Of a stretch of DNA of 49,939 bases, positions 1 through 8,150 are shown piece after piece. A model generated the notes under the pieces. It saw nothing but the letters and a program-made list of their open reading frames with translations. It ran no database searches and was not told the origin of the DNA. A program made the translations under genes and the position numbers. Every line of letters begins with the position of its first letter. Position 1 is the stretch's first letter. This DNA comes from DRKI01 sp011051875 (GTDB taxonomy: Bacteria; Desulfobacterota; Desulfobulbia; Desulfobulbales; Desulfobulbaceae). The stretch spans positions 1 through 49,939 of the forward strand of contig JALXDL010000086.1 in the NCBI GenBank assembly GCA_026990385.1. Direction: 5' to 3'.

Positions 1-918
1 GTCCTCTCCTCCGGCCTCCCCCACGACTGGCTGCCCGCGCCGGTGCTGCCGCCCCTGGACGAGGAAGAGAAAGAGCAACTTGCCCTGGAATTTTTCCCGG
101 AGCCAGACCCGGCCACGGCCACGGCCCGGGCCCGGCTCCAGGTCGCGCTCAGGAAGATAGCGGCCCTGGGCTTCCTGCCCATGACCGACTGGCGGCAACT
201 GGCCAGGGGCCTCGACGCCTTTGGCCTGGCCCGCCACCTCCTCGGCGAGCTACCGGCAGGAGAGGCCGGGCAGGCCGGCACGTCCTCTTCCCGCAGGGTC
301 GACGTGGTCAAGGCCCGGCTCGACGCCATGATGCAAGAGCAGACCGTGATGCGCACCGCCGTGGACCGCCTCACGGGCAGCGGCCTGGAAGGCCGGCTCT
401 ACGACCATAACGAAACCGGCTACAGCCGGGAGGCCAGGATCGATGTCTGGTTCAGGTTCTTTGACCCGGGCTACAAGGACAAGGTCCTGTCGTGGCTGGA
501 AGACCTTGCCGTGCAGGGGTTTGGCGCCAATGCCAGCTCCGGGGCGGGCCGGTTCGAGATCCTCTCCTTCCAACAGGCCGAATCCCTGCTGCCCGAAGCA
601 GAAGAGGGCAACGCGTTCATGGCCCTGTCCCACTTTGTCCCGGCCGCAGGCGACCCGGTCTCCGGCTGGTACCACCACATGGTCAAGCGCGGCAAGCTCG
701 GCGGCACCATGGCCTGCAGCCCGCCGCCCGGCGCCGCCACCAGCGGGGCCCATGTCTGGAAACACCCGCTGATCATGCTGACCCCGGGGTCGGTATTCAG
801 GCACAACGGCCGGGCCAGGCCCCTGTATGGCCGGATCGTGGAAAATATCTATCCCCCGGACGACCGTATCGTACAGTTTGCCCACTGTTTTCCCTTCAAT
901 ATCGTCCTTGATGTATGA
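1..918 (+). CDS. csm4: Type III-A CRISPR RAMP protein Csm4 (5' partial)
   Basis: The reading frame is open from the first base, so the N-terminus lies outside the window; 305 residues are visible. Csm4 is the RAMP subunit that caps the crRNA 5' end of the Csm effector and contacts Cas10. The C-terminal half carries the glycine-rich RAMP motif GFGANASSGAGRFEI (visible residues 173-187), which matches the Csm4 G-x-G-x-x-x-S-x-G-x-G-R-F pattern, followed by a stretch ending in PLYGRIVENI. Its position ahead of csm5, cas1, cas2 and a CRISPR array supports the call. cas10, csm2 and csm3 would be expected just upstream, outside the window. The gene is GC-rich, in sharp contrast to the next one. Confidence 0.85.
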   Translation, partial: VLSSGLPHDWLPAPVLPPLDEEEKEQLALEFFPEPDPATATARARLQVALRKIAALGFLPMTDWRQLARGLDAFGLARHLLGELPAGEAGQAGTSSSRRVDVVKARLDAMMQEQTVMRTAVDRLTGSGLEGRLYDHNETGYSREARIDVWFRFFDPGYKDKVLSWLEDLAVQGFGANASSGAGRFEILSFQQAESLLPEAEEGNAFMALSHFVPAAGDPVSGWYHHMVKRGKLGGTMACSPPPGAATSGAHVWKHPLIMLTPGSVFRHNGRARPLYGRIVENIYPPDDRIVQFAHCFPFNIVLDV

Positions 919-967
919 TGATCACTTGCATCTATAATACAAGATTATAATTTTTTCGGGAAATACG

Positions 968-2755
968 ATGAGCATAAAATTTAAACTAAAGAAGAATTTT
1001 AAATTCATCCAGGGAGCCATAACTCCTGAATCAATAAATAGATTTAGTTATAATGATGATTACAAAATAGAAAAAAACAAATTTATCGACAGAATTGTTC
1101 ACACAGAAACTGGAGGTTGTTTTCTTGTTACAGGTTATAGAGGTGTCGGAAAAACAAGCTTTGTTGACAAAATAATTTTTGACGCTGATAAGATATTAAA
1201 AAAAGATAACAAAGAAAAATCTATTTTAAAAATAAAAATTAATGTTGCAAAAGAAACTACTTCCGAAAACTTAATGCACCAGATAATTCGAAATCTTTTT
1301 TTTACTATAATAAGCAATGATAACATGCCAAAAATAGATAATGATACAAGAGAAATTATTACCAGAGCCTACCTTAGAACAATTTTTCATTTTAAATCAA
1401 TATCTGAGACTACAAAAAATACAGTTTTTTCAAACCTCATACACTATGGTGCTTCTGCAGGAATCAATGGCAACGCACATATTATGCTAAAATTTTTTGC
1501 AAAATTTAATATATACAAAAACCAAAAGAATTCAAAAGAAAATCTAGAGCGAGTTGTTAAAGAATTTCAATATATGGATTATGACGAAAAGGCTACTGAA
1601 AATGATTTTTTAAAAATAGCAGAAAAAATAGACAATAACAACTTATTGCAACCAGTATTTATACTGGATGAGTTAGACAAACTAACAACAAAGACAATAG
1701 AAGAACACGACAAACCAACAATAAAAACAACAAAAGAACAAAACAAATTAAATTCTGTACAACATATATTATCAAGTCTAAAAAATATTTTTTCTTGTCC
1801 AGGCGTTATATTTATAATAATTGCAGGAAAAGATTTTTATGACCGCATAGAAGAAGACAAACAAAAAGACGATAGCATATACAAAAGCTTATTTTCTTAC
1901 GAATTTTACCTTAAAAAAGAATGGGATATTGGATCAGTCCTAGTTAAAAACTACTTTAACAATACAAAAAACGAAACAGAACATATTAAATCAATTACAA
2001 CTTATTTCATTCAATATATTAACTACAAATCATTAGGAGTAATCAGAGATGCCATAAAAGAGTTTAACAATTTTGTATCGTTTCACGAAGAACAAGGTGA
2101 ATATATTCCTTATATTTATCTTAACGAACAAGACATAAATAGAATATCTTTTTTGGGACAACTAAACAGCATATTATCAACAAAAATAAACGAAGAAATC
2201 GATCGTCAATATACATCAAACGAAAAAGATAACAGGTTCTTTGATAATTTAAAATTTTTTTTATATAAAAACATTGATTTGTTACTGCAAAATAACGAAA
2301 TCAGCCTGTTAGATGATGAACTTATCAAATATAATTCAGAATCAAATGATAAAAAACCAACAGATATACTTGAAAATATTTTACAAGAATTAATTGACAA
2401 AAAATGGATAATTAAAGTTAATAATGATACTTACAAACTAACTAAAGAAAAAAACGATAAAAAATCAACATTTATACAAAGTATATCATCATTCACAAGG
2501 GAAGATATAGAGAGATCCAATTATCTGTTAAACGAAGCACGTAAACTTTATTTCACAATGGATAGTAATACTGAAACTAGCCTTACGGAGAGTATACTAG
2601 AAAACCTCAACGAAGCATTGAAAGTATACCCTGAAAACAAAGATGTTATTGAATTCTTTTCAAATGAAATTTATCCACATATTGCTGAGGAAGATCTTTC
2701 CGGATACTCACATCTCCTTGAGATTTACTATCAAGGTAATACTTCTGAAGAATAG
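968..2755 (+). CDS. AT-rich P-loop ATPase inserted in the csm operon
   Basis: This 595-residue protein is predicted to be an ATP-binding AAA/STAND-like protein of unknown role. Walker A is GYRGVGKTS (residues 56-64) and Walker B is VFILDELDKL (230-239), followed by a strand with IFIIIAGKDF (281-290) that could hold sensor 1. The middle and C-terminal parts are Lys/Asn/Ile-rich, and the last 70 residues look helical and TPR-like. No CARF, HEPN, nuclease or membrane segment is evident. The gene starts 49 nt after csm4 and ends 6 nt before csm5, so it sits precisely between two effector genes. Its G+C is only about a quarter by eye, against well over half for its neighbours, indicating recent acquisition. 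A TATAAT hexamer at 933-938 could belong to a promoter of its own, but no good -35 is seen. I do not recognise a named family; a CRISPR-ancillary or independent defence function is inference. Confidence 0.8.
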   Translation: MSIKFKLKKNFKFIQGAITPESINRFSYNDDYKIEKNKFIDRIVHTETGGCFLVTGYRGVGKTSFVDKIIFDADKILKKDNKEKSILKIKINVAKETTSENLMHQIIRNLFFTIISNDNMPKIDNDTREIITRAYLRTIFHFKSISETTKNTVFSNLIHYGASAGINGNAHIMLKFFAKFNIYKNQKNSKENLERVVKEFQYMDYDEKATENDFLKIAEKIDNNNLLQPVFILDELDKLTTKTIEEHDKPTIKTTKEQNKLNSVQHILSSLKNIFSCPGVIFIIIAGKDFYDRIEEDKQKDDSIYKSLFSYEFYLKKEWDIGSVLVKNYFNNTKNETEHIKSITTYFIQYINYKSLGVIRDAIKEFNNFVSFHEEQGEYIPYIYLNEQDINRISFLGQLNSILSTKINEEIDRQYTSNEKDNRFFDNLKFFLYKNIDLLLQNNEISLLDDELIKYNSESNDKKPTDILENILQELIDKKWIIKVNNDTYKLTKEKNDKKSTFIQSISSFTREDIERSNYLLNEARKLYFTMDSNTETSLTESILENLNEALKVYPENKDVIEFFSNEIYPHIAEEDLSGYSHLLEIYYQGNTSEE

Positions 2756-2761
2756 TAGTAT

Positions 2762-3787
2762 ATGCGCTACCGACTCACCCTCACGCCCCTCACCCCGGTC
2801 CACATCGGCTCCGGCGAGGTCATTGATCCGTTTGAATACGTGATCCTGGACCGGCTGATCCACTTCCGGCCCGAGCAGTTTCTGCGCAGGCTCGACCAGT
2901 GGCAGCAGGAGCGTTTTCTCCGCCTGGCGGCAAACGACATTCTGGTCATGCGCGAGTTCGTGCGCAACAGGGAAGAGGCGATCCGGCAAAGCACGGACTA
3001 CTCCTTCTCCGTGCACCCCCGGGCGCGCGCCGTGTACGAAGAGCGGCTGAAAAACATCCACAGCGACCTCTCCGTCCATCCCTGCATCCGGACCAGCGGG
3101 CTCCCCTTCATCCCGGGCAGCTCCCTGAAAGGGGCGCTGCGAACCGCGCTCCTCTTCGACCGGGCCGGAAAACCGGTGCAGGAGTACAACGGTCGCAAGC
3201 TGGAGGCCGAAACCCTTGGCTGCGGCCGCTACAATCGCCAGGGTCGTTTCCTGGGCCTGGACGCGAGCCTTGATCCGTTCAGGTTGCTGAAAACCGGAGA
3301 CTCCCAGGCGACCGGGGAATGCAGCTCGCTCCAGGTCATCACCGTGCACACGTGGAGCAAGGGCAGGTGGCAGGACGACATTCCCATGTTGCGCGAGGTT
3401 GTTCATGGCCGCCTGACCGATGGCGACGGCCCTATCTTTGTCCATACCCTGCAGACCGTGCCCCACCCGGTGACCGGCAAGACAGCCATTACCGCCGACC
3501 AGGTGATCCACGGTTGCCGGCTCTTCTATGACACCCACCTGGAGGAAGAAAAAAAATTCCTGCGCACCTTTCCTGAGGCGCACGCCTGGTACGTGGAACT
3601 GGAAAAGACCAGGCAGGGCCTGCCGGACAACGCCTTCCTGCTCCGGTTCGGCTGGGGCAGCGGTTTCGACGGTGTGACCGTCAACTACGCCCGGAGCAGC
3701 AGGGAATACAAGCGATCCAGGCGCCTGACCACTGACGCGGCGCCGCTGGGCTGGGTCGAGATCACGATCAGTGAACAAGGCGAATAA
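2762..3787 (+). CDS. csm5: Type III-A CRISPR RAMP protein Csm5
   Basis: Csm5 is the RAMP subunit at the 3' end of the crRNA in the Csm complex and takes part in crRNA maturation. The 341-residue protein has the N-terminal RAMP strand with TPVHIGSG (residues 11-18), the diagnostic PFIPGSSLKGALRTALL segment (115-131) and a C-terminal glycine-rich motif LRFGWGSGFDG (294-304). The length is normal for the family. The ATG lies 6 nt after the stop of the AT-rich ATPase gene and has only a weak purine stretch upstream, so native coupling to csm4 was probably changed by the inserted gene. Base composition returns abruptly to GC-rich at this start codon. Confidence 0.9.
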   Translation: MRYRLTLTPLTPVHIGSGEVIDPFEYVILDRLIHFRPEQFLRRLDQWQQERFLRLAANDILVMREFVRNREEAIRQSTDYSFSVHPRARAVYEERLKNIHSDLSVHPCIRTSGLPFIPGSSLKGALRTALLFDRAGKPVQEYNGRKLEAETLGCGRYNRQGRFLGLDASLDPFRLLKTGDSQATGECSSLQVITVHTWSKGRWQDDIPMLREVVHGRLTDGDGPIFVHTLQTVPHPVTGKTAITADQVIHGCRLFYDTHLEEEKKFLRTFPEAHAWYVELEKTRQGLPDNAFLLRFGWGSGFDGVTVNYARSSREYKRSRRLTTDAAPLGWVEITISEQGE

Positions 3788-3900
3788 GAGCCCCGCCACT
3801 GCCGCCGGGAAAAGACACAACGGCATCGCGTTCCTTCTGCCGAGGGTGCCCGGGTGCCGCCGTGGCCTGCACAGCAACAGAAAGGAACAGGGGATTTGCC

Positions 3901-4896
3901 ATGGCCAATATCTACATCACCAAACAGCGCTCTGTCCTGCGCAAGACCGGTGACCGCCTGCTGGTGCAGAAGGAGGATGCCGTGCTCCTGGACGTTCCCT
4001 GCCACACCATTGACGCCGTGCTGATCTTCGGCAATGTCCAGTTCACCACCCAAGCGGTGCACGAGCTGTTCGAGCACGGCATCGAGCTGGCGATCCTGAC
4101 CAAGCACGGCAGACTGGTGGGACAGCTTACCTCGCCAACCACCAGGAACATCGACCTGCGGCTGGCCCAGTTCCGGCGGTACGACCAGCCGGACTTCCGC
4201 CTCGAGCTGGCGCGGACCATCACCAGGGCCAAGATCCGCAACTGCCTGACCCTGGTGCAGAGGTTTGCCCGCAACCACCGGGAGGTTGACCTGGAGGAAC
4301 CGATCCTGGCCCTGAAGAGAAGGATGGCCGCCTGTCCAGGGGCCGGCTCCCCGGAGGAGTTGCTTGGCATCGAGGGCATCGCTGCCAGGGACTACTTTGG
4401 TGCCTTTGCCGCCATGGTGCGGGCTGACTTCAACTTTCCCGGCCGCAAGAAGCGCCCTCCCCCGGACCCGGTCAATGCCCTGCTCTCGTTTTCCTATACC
4501 CTGCTCTTCAACGAGATCTCCTCCCTGCTGGATGGTCTCGGCTTTGATCCGTACCTGGGCTACCTCCACCACCCCGATTATGGCCGTCCTTCCCTGGCGT
4601 GCGACCTGATCGAGGAGTTCCGGGCCCCTGTGGCCGACCGGCTGACCCTGCGCCTGCTCAACAACCGCATTCTCACCCGGGAGCACTTTCACGGTCACGC
4701 CACCGGCAGGGGCGCGTACCTGACCCGGGAGGGCATGCAGCGCTATTTCCGCGAGTACGAATCGTTCATGAGCCGTCCGGTCGGCAAGCCGGCCGGGAAA
4801 ACGGCAGGAAACTTCCGCCGCTGCATCCGCAGCCAGGCGGAAAAACTGGCCCGGACCATCAGGGACGGTGAGCCCTACACCCCCTTTCTCCTGTAA
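3901..4896 (+). CDS. cas1: CRISPR adaptation endonuclease Cas1
   Basis: Cas1 is the metal-dependent integrase of the Cas1-Cas2 complex that inserts new spacers at the leader end of the array. The 331-residue protein shows the expected catalytic triad region: Glu158 in GIEGIAARDYF, His223 in GYLHHPDYGRPSL and Asp235 in ACDLIEEFR. The N-terminal beta domain (residues 1-80) and the all-helical C-terminal domain are complete. I chose the ATG at 3901 because it has an upstream AGGAACAGGGG-type ribosome site and gives the canonical start MANIYITKQ; an in-frame ATG at 3862 would add 13 residues with no similarity. It lies 113 nt after csm5 and 5 nt before cas2. Confidence 0.95.
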   Translation: MANIYITKQRSVLRKTGDRLLVQKEDAVLLDVPCHTIDAVLIFGNVQFTTQAVHELFEHGIELAILTKHGRLVGQLTSPTTRNIDLRLAQFRRYDQPDFRLELARTITRAKIRNCLTLVQRFARNHREVDLEEPILALKRRMAACPGAGSPEELLGIEGIAARDYFGAFAAMVRADFNFPGRKKRPPPDPVNALLSFSYTLLFNEISSLLDGLGFDPYLGYLHHPDYGRPSLACDLIEEFRAPVADRLTLRLLNNRILTREHFHGHATGRGAYLTREGMQRYFREYESFMSRPVGKPAGKTAGNFRRCIRSQAEKLARTIRDGEPYTPFLL

Positions 4897-4901
4897 GTGG
4901 T

Positions 4902-5177
4902 ATGTTCTATCTCATTGCCTATGATATTCCCGATAACCGGCGGCGCCTGAAGGTGGCGAAAACACTGCTCGATTTCGGCGGCCGGGTGCAGTACTCGGTC
5001 TTCGAGGCCCGCCTTGACGGAAAACTCCTGGAGGAACTGGTGGGCAGGATCGGCGAAATCCTCGACAAAGACGAAGATAGTGTTAAGATTTATCCACTGT
5101 GTGCTACCTGCGAGTCCGGGATTCGAATCCTGGGCCAGGAACGAAGGTTGCAGGAAGAGGATGTGTATATCCTGTAG
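4902..5177 (+). CDS. cas2: CRISPR adaptation protein Cas2
   Basis: Cas2 is the small ferredoxin-fold partner of Cas1 that forms the central dimer of the integration complex. The 91-residue protein begins MFYLIAYDIPDNRRR, with the conserved Asp8 after the first beta strand, and contains the typical VQYSVFEARL segment near residues 29-38. The length is normal. It starts 5 nt after cas1, which implies co-transcription and probable translational coupling. The CRISPR leader begins directly after its stop codon. Confidence 0.95.
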   Translation: MFYLIAYDIPDNRRRLKVAKTLLDFGGRVQYSVFEARLDGKLLEELVGRIGEILDKDEDSVKIYPLCATCESGIRILGQERRLQEEDVYIL

Positions 5178-5317
5178 AAGATCTGCCGGAAACCGGGGGG
5201 ACAGAAACCAGGCCAGTTTGCGCCGGCAAGGGATTCATGGGGGATGGGTTCCCCATGCCCCTGTTGCATCCTTTGTTGTGCCCTGTGCGCCGGGAATGAT
5301 GGTTTATCCGAAAATGG

Positions 5318-5361
5318 CGCAGAGCGCCTGGTGAGGTGTTGCACCGCAGTGCGGTGCAACA
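5318..5361. repeat. Compound palindromic repeat, copy 1
   Basis: A short hairpin GCGC-AGA-GCGC is followed by CTGGTGAGG and then a perfect 11-bp stem TGTTGCACCGC / GCGGTGCAACA around the loop AGT (5337-5361). The same compound sequence recurs at 27313-27359 with loop GGGA. It has the look of a REP/MITE-like intergenic element. Confidence 0.7.
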
Positions 5362-5412
5362 AGAGCAACCACCCTTTGGGTTTACCCCGAACGCCTGGCC
5401 TCACCTCAACCT

Positions 5413-5437
5413 CGTGACACCGCTCCGCGGTGTCACG
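5413..5437. repeat. Palindrome of the ACCGC-nnn-GCGGT family
   Basis: A perfect 11-bp inverted repeat CGTGACACCGC / GCGGTGTCACG surrounds the loop TCC. It shares the ACCGC...GCGGT core and stem length with the palindromes at 5337, 27285 and 27334, while the outer stem bases differ between copies and stay complementary. Confidence 0.7.
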
Positions 5438-5637
5438 CAAGGCCTGCTGCCCATTTTCACTGTTGGTTGTGCCCGCTCTGCGGGTATGAATATTTATCTG
5501 AATATCAATATGTTATTGGATTTCCCCCTGGGGCCTTCCGGGATGGCTGGTTAGCGATCTTGCAAAACATATTGATTTTACAAGTAAATCACTCAATCAA
5601 GCTCAACAACAAAAGCGAAAAGGAGGTGAAAAGCAAG

Positions 5638-5724
5638 ATGAAAAGAGGAGGTTATAGAAAACACACACATAACCACCTGATACAAAAGAAGAAAAGAGGG
5701 ATACGCCTGGAAGACTTGACCTGA
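5638..5724 (+). CDS. Possible 28-residue leader-encoded peptide
   Basis: An ATG is preceded by AAAGGAGGTGA (5619-5629), a full complement of a typical 16S rRNA 3' end, with 8 nt between. The frame reads MKRGGYRKHTHNHLIQ and ends on a TGA inside the first CRISPR repeat. It is very basic and has no recognised family. The strong ribosome site is the only evidence that it is translated, and purine-rich leaders can give this by chance. Confidence 0.2.
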   Translation: MKRGGYRKHTHNHLIQKKKRGIRLEDLT

Positions 5725-6631
5725 TGAAGAAGGGATTGAGACGTTCTCATGCGCACCATCCACCCATAATGCTATAGTTTGTCCTGGAAGACTTGACCTG
5801 ATGAAGAAGGGATTGAGACCTAATAAATCTTCCATAATTACATTCCCATTTTCTCCTGGAAGACTTGACCTGATGAAGAAGGGATTGAGACGTATAACAA
5901 TAGAATGTCGCTATTTTGTTCTTCCGGTTGCCTGGAAGACTTGACCTGATGAAGAAGGGATTGAGACGCTCACCGGCAACGGCGGCTTGCTCGGGGCAGC
6001 GTCGTCCTGGAAGACTTGACCTGATGAAGAAGGGATTGAGACATTGCCTCAACCAGCACGACACGAGACTCAGTTTTTGCCTGGAAGACTTGACCTGATG
6101 AAGAAGGGATTGAGACATCTGGTATGGCATTGTTGTCGTGGGCATTGGCATGGTTACCCTGGAAGACTTGACCTGATGAAGAAGGGATTGAGACTTATAT
6201 CACCAGACCAGGCGCTAAATGTATAACCAGCCTGGAAGACTTGACCTGATGAAGAAGGGATTGAGACATATGGAAAAAGATTACCTGCCGGCAGCTCATT
6301 GATGCCTGGAAGACTTGACCTGATGAAGAAGGGATTGAGACTTAAAATAGTGGGGCTCATCATAAAGTTTCATTTGCCTGGAAGACTTGACCTGATGAAG
6401 AAGGGATTGAGACATTTCTACTGCCGTATCACTCATGCTGACATCCCACCCTGGAAGACTTGACCTGATGAAGAAGGGATTGAGACTTCGTCTATTAGAC
6501 CGCAGCCACTTTTTATGGTCTTCCTGGAAGACTTGACCTGATGAAGAAGGGATTGAGACGGGAAGACGATCCACATCCAGCGGCCATAGATCAGCTTGGA
6601 AGACTTGACCTGACGAAGAAGGGATCGAGAC
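5706..6631 (+). CRISPR. CRISPR array, 13 repeats and 12 spacers
   Basis: The 37-nt repeat runs from CCTGGAAGAC to GGGATTGAGAC. Repeat starts are 5706, 5783, 5855, 5931, 6006, 6080, 6158, 6231, 6305, 6377, 6450, 6523 and 6595; spacers are 35-41 nt. Repeats 1-12 are identical by eye. The last one (6595-6631) has three substitutions (CTTGG, GACGAAG, GATCGAG), marking the trailer end. Transcription on the plus strand would give crRNAs with the 8-nt handle ATTGAGAC, similar to the handles of other type I/III systems. Spacer length suits type III-A and the array directly follows cas1-cas2. Confidence 0.97.
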
Positions 6632-6740
6632 ACCGCGCAGACATGCAGGTCTGCCCCCTACGTTGATTTTATTATCCCCCGTCTGCACAGGGTGGCGGCC
6701 GGCGTTCATGGAATAACAGGAAAAAATACGGGAAATCGCC

Positions 6741-7430
6741 ATGCATGTGCATGTCATTCAGCACGTTGATTTCGAGGGGCCGGGCCATATCGGCACCTGG
6801 ATCCGGGAGCAGGGACATGACTGTTCCTTCAGCCATCTCTATCGTGGAGACAGGTTGCCGGCTGTGGAGGATTTTGACCGGCTGGTGGTCATGGGGGGGC
6901 CCATGAACATCTATGAACATGACCGCTATCCCTGGCTGGTGGAGGAGAAGGAGTTTCTCGGCCGGGTCATCGGGGCGGGAAAGACGGTGATCGGCATCTG
7001 CCTGGGTGCGCAGCTCATTGCCGATGTACTGGGAGGGCGGGTGGTTGCCGGGCCGGAAAAGGAGATCGGCTGGTTGCCCGTCACCCTGACCAGCGAGGGG
7101 CGCGAATCCGGCCTGTTTGACGGGCTGCCGGACCGGTTCACCGCCTTCCATTGGCACGGTGACACCTTTTCCATCCCGGCGGGCGCGGTGCGGCTGGCCG
7201 AGAGCGAGGGATGCGCCAACCAGGGGTTTCTCTACAACGGCCGTGTGCTCGGCCTGCAGTTCCACCTGGAATCGACGCCCGAGAGCGTGGCTCTGATTAC
7301 GGACAGGTGCCGGGATGAGGTGGTGGAAGGCCCCTATATCCAGACGGTGGAGGCCATGCGCTCGGCGCCGGCCGAGACCTACCGCCTGATCAACCGGGCC
7401 ACGGAGTCCATCCTCGACCGGCTGCCATGA
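6741..7430 (+). CDS. Class I glutamine amidotransferase
   Basis: This 229-residue stand-alone GATase-I domain would hydrolyse glutamine to release ammonia. The nucleophile elbow is GICLGAQ with Cys87, and the His/Glu of the triad are in LQFHLES (His175, Glu177). The partner or acceptor substrate is not evident from the sequence; members of this group are often annotated as GMP synthase-like amidotransferases. The gene overlaps folA by 4 nt (ATGA), so the two are probably translationally coupled. It starts about 110 nt after the last CRISPR repeat. Confidence 0.85.
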   Translation: MHVHVIQHVDFEGPGHIGTWIREQGHDCSFSHLYRGDRLPAVEDFDRLVVMGGPMNIYEHDRYPWLVEEKEFLGRVIGAGKTVIGICLGAQLIADVLGGRVVAGPEKEIGWLPVTLTSEGRESGLFDGLPDRFTAFHWHGDTFSIPAGAVRLAESEGCANQGFLYNGRVLGLQFHLESTPESVALITDRCRDEVVEGPYIQTVEAMRSAPAETYRLINRATESILDRLP

Positions 7431-7912
7431 CGGCGCCGCGCATCGTCCTCATCGCCGCCATGGCCGCCAACCGGGTCATTGGCCGGGACAACGCCATTCC
7501 CTGGCGCCTGCCCGGCGACCTGGCCCGCTTCAAACAGACCACCATGGGACATCCCATCATCATGGGCCGCAGGACCTTCGAGTCCATCGGCCGCGCCCTG
7601 CCCGGCCGCCGCAACATCGTACTCACCCGCAGGCGCGGCTTCACCGCCCCCGGCTGCGAGGTGGTCCACTCCCTGGACGAGGCTCTGGCTGCCTGCCGGA
7701 ACGAGGAAAAGGCCTTTATCATCGGTGGCGAGCAGCTCTACCGGGACACCCTGCCCCTGGCCGACGAGATTATCCTCACCGTGCTCGACCAGGAGGTGGA
7801 GGGCGACACCTTTTTCCCCGAGGTGCCCGAGACCATGTTCCGCCTGGCCGGTTCGAAACCAGTGCCAGGCACGCCTGCCTGCACCATCCGCACCTTTTGC
7901 AAGCGATCCTGA
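7427..7912 (+). CDS. folA: Dihydrofolate reductase
   Basis: DHFR reduces dihydrofolate to tetrahydrofolate with NADPH. The 161-residue protein has the family hallmarks in order: IAAMAANRVIGRDNAIPWRL near the N-terminus, the substrate Asp replaced by the usual acidic context in LPGDLARFKQTTMGH, the MGRRTFESIG nucleotide-binding stretch, and FIIGGEQLYRDTL in the C-terminal third. The length is normal. It overlaps the upstream amidotransferase by 4 nt. The folate link with the 5-formyl-THF cyclo-ligase at 39577 is functional only. Confidence 0.93.
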   Translation: MTAPRIVLIAAMAANRVIGRDNAIPWRLPGDLARFKQTTMGHPIIMGRRTFESIGRALPGRRNIVLTRRRGFTAPGCEVVHSLDEALAACRNEEKAFIIGGEQLYRDTLPLADEIILTVLDQEVEGDTFFPEVPETMFRLAGSKPVPGTPACTIRTFCKRS

Positions 7913-8033
7913 TCCTCACCCCGCAACAACCACAACGTGGCTGCTCCCCTGCCGTTCCCCACGGACAGCAACCGTGGCCGGTGGCCGGATTCCCGGAATA
8001 GCCCGCCCTTAACAGGAAAAGTTTTCATTTTCC

Positions 8034-8062
8034 TTGACACCGGGCCGCCTTCGGAATACATT
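8034..8062 (+). promoter_or_regulatory. Sigma-70-type promoter of the selenopeptide gene
   Basis: TTGACA (8034-8039) and TACATT (8057-8062) are separated by 17 nt, giving a perfect -35 and a 4/6 -10. The start codon follows about 88 nt downstream. Confidence 0.55.
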
Positions 8063-8150
8063 TTTTCAATGAAAAATACCGGTCAGATAGGCCCTGCCTA
8101 TCCATGCCACTGTTTTTCACCCCAAAAACCTTCACCAAGGAGGCCCCTTT

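Larger units (their letters stand above)
5178..5705. other. Cas2-to-array intergenic region, CRISPR leader
   Basis: About 530 bp lie between cas2 and the first repeat. The proximal part (5178-5560) is GC-rich and holds two perfect 11-bp palindromes of a dispersed family (listed separately). The distal part (about 5560-5705) is A-rich and abuts repeat 1, as expected for a leader. The only degenerate repeat is at the far end of the array, which also places the leader on this side. No convincing conserved gene is seen here; the longer reading frames run into the first repeat. Confidence 0.7.

Noticed and set aside
5747..6757. Minus-strand frames over the CRISPR array
   Set aside because: They are translations of the repeat itself and show repeated SLLHQVKSSR or similar units.
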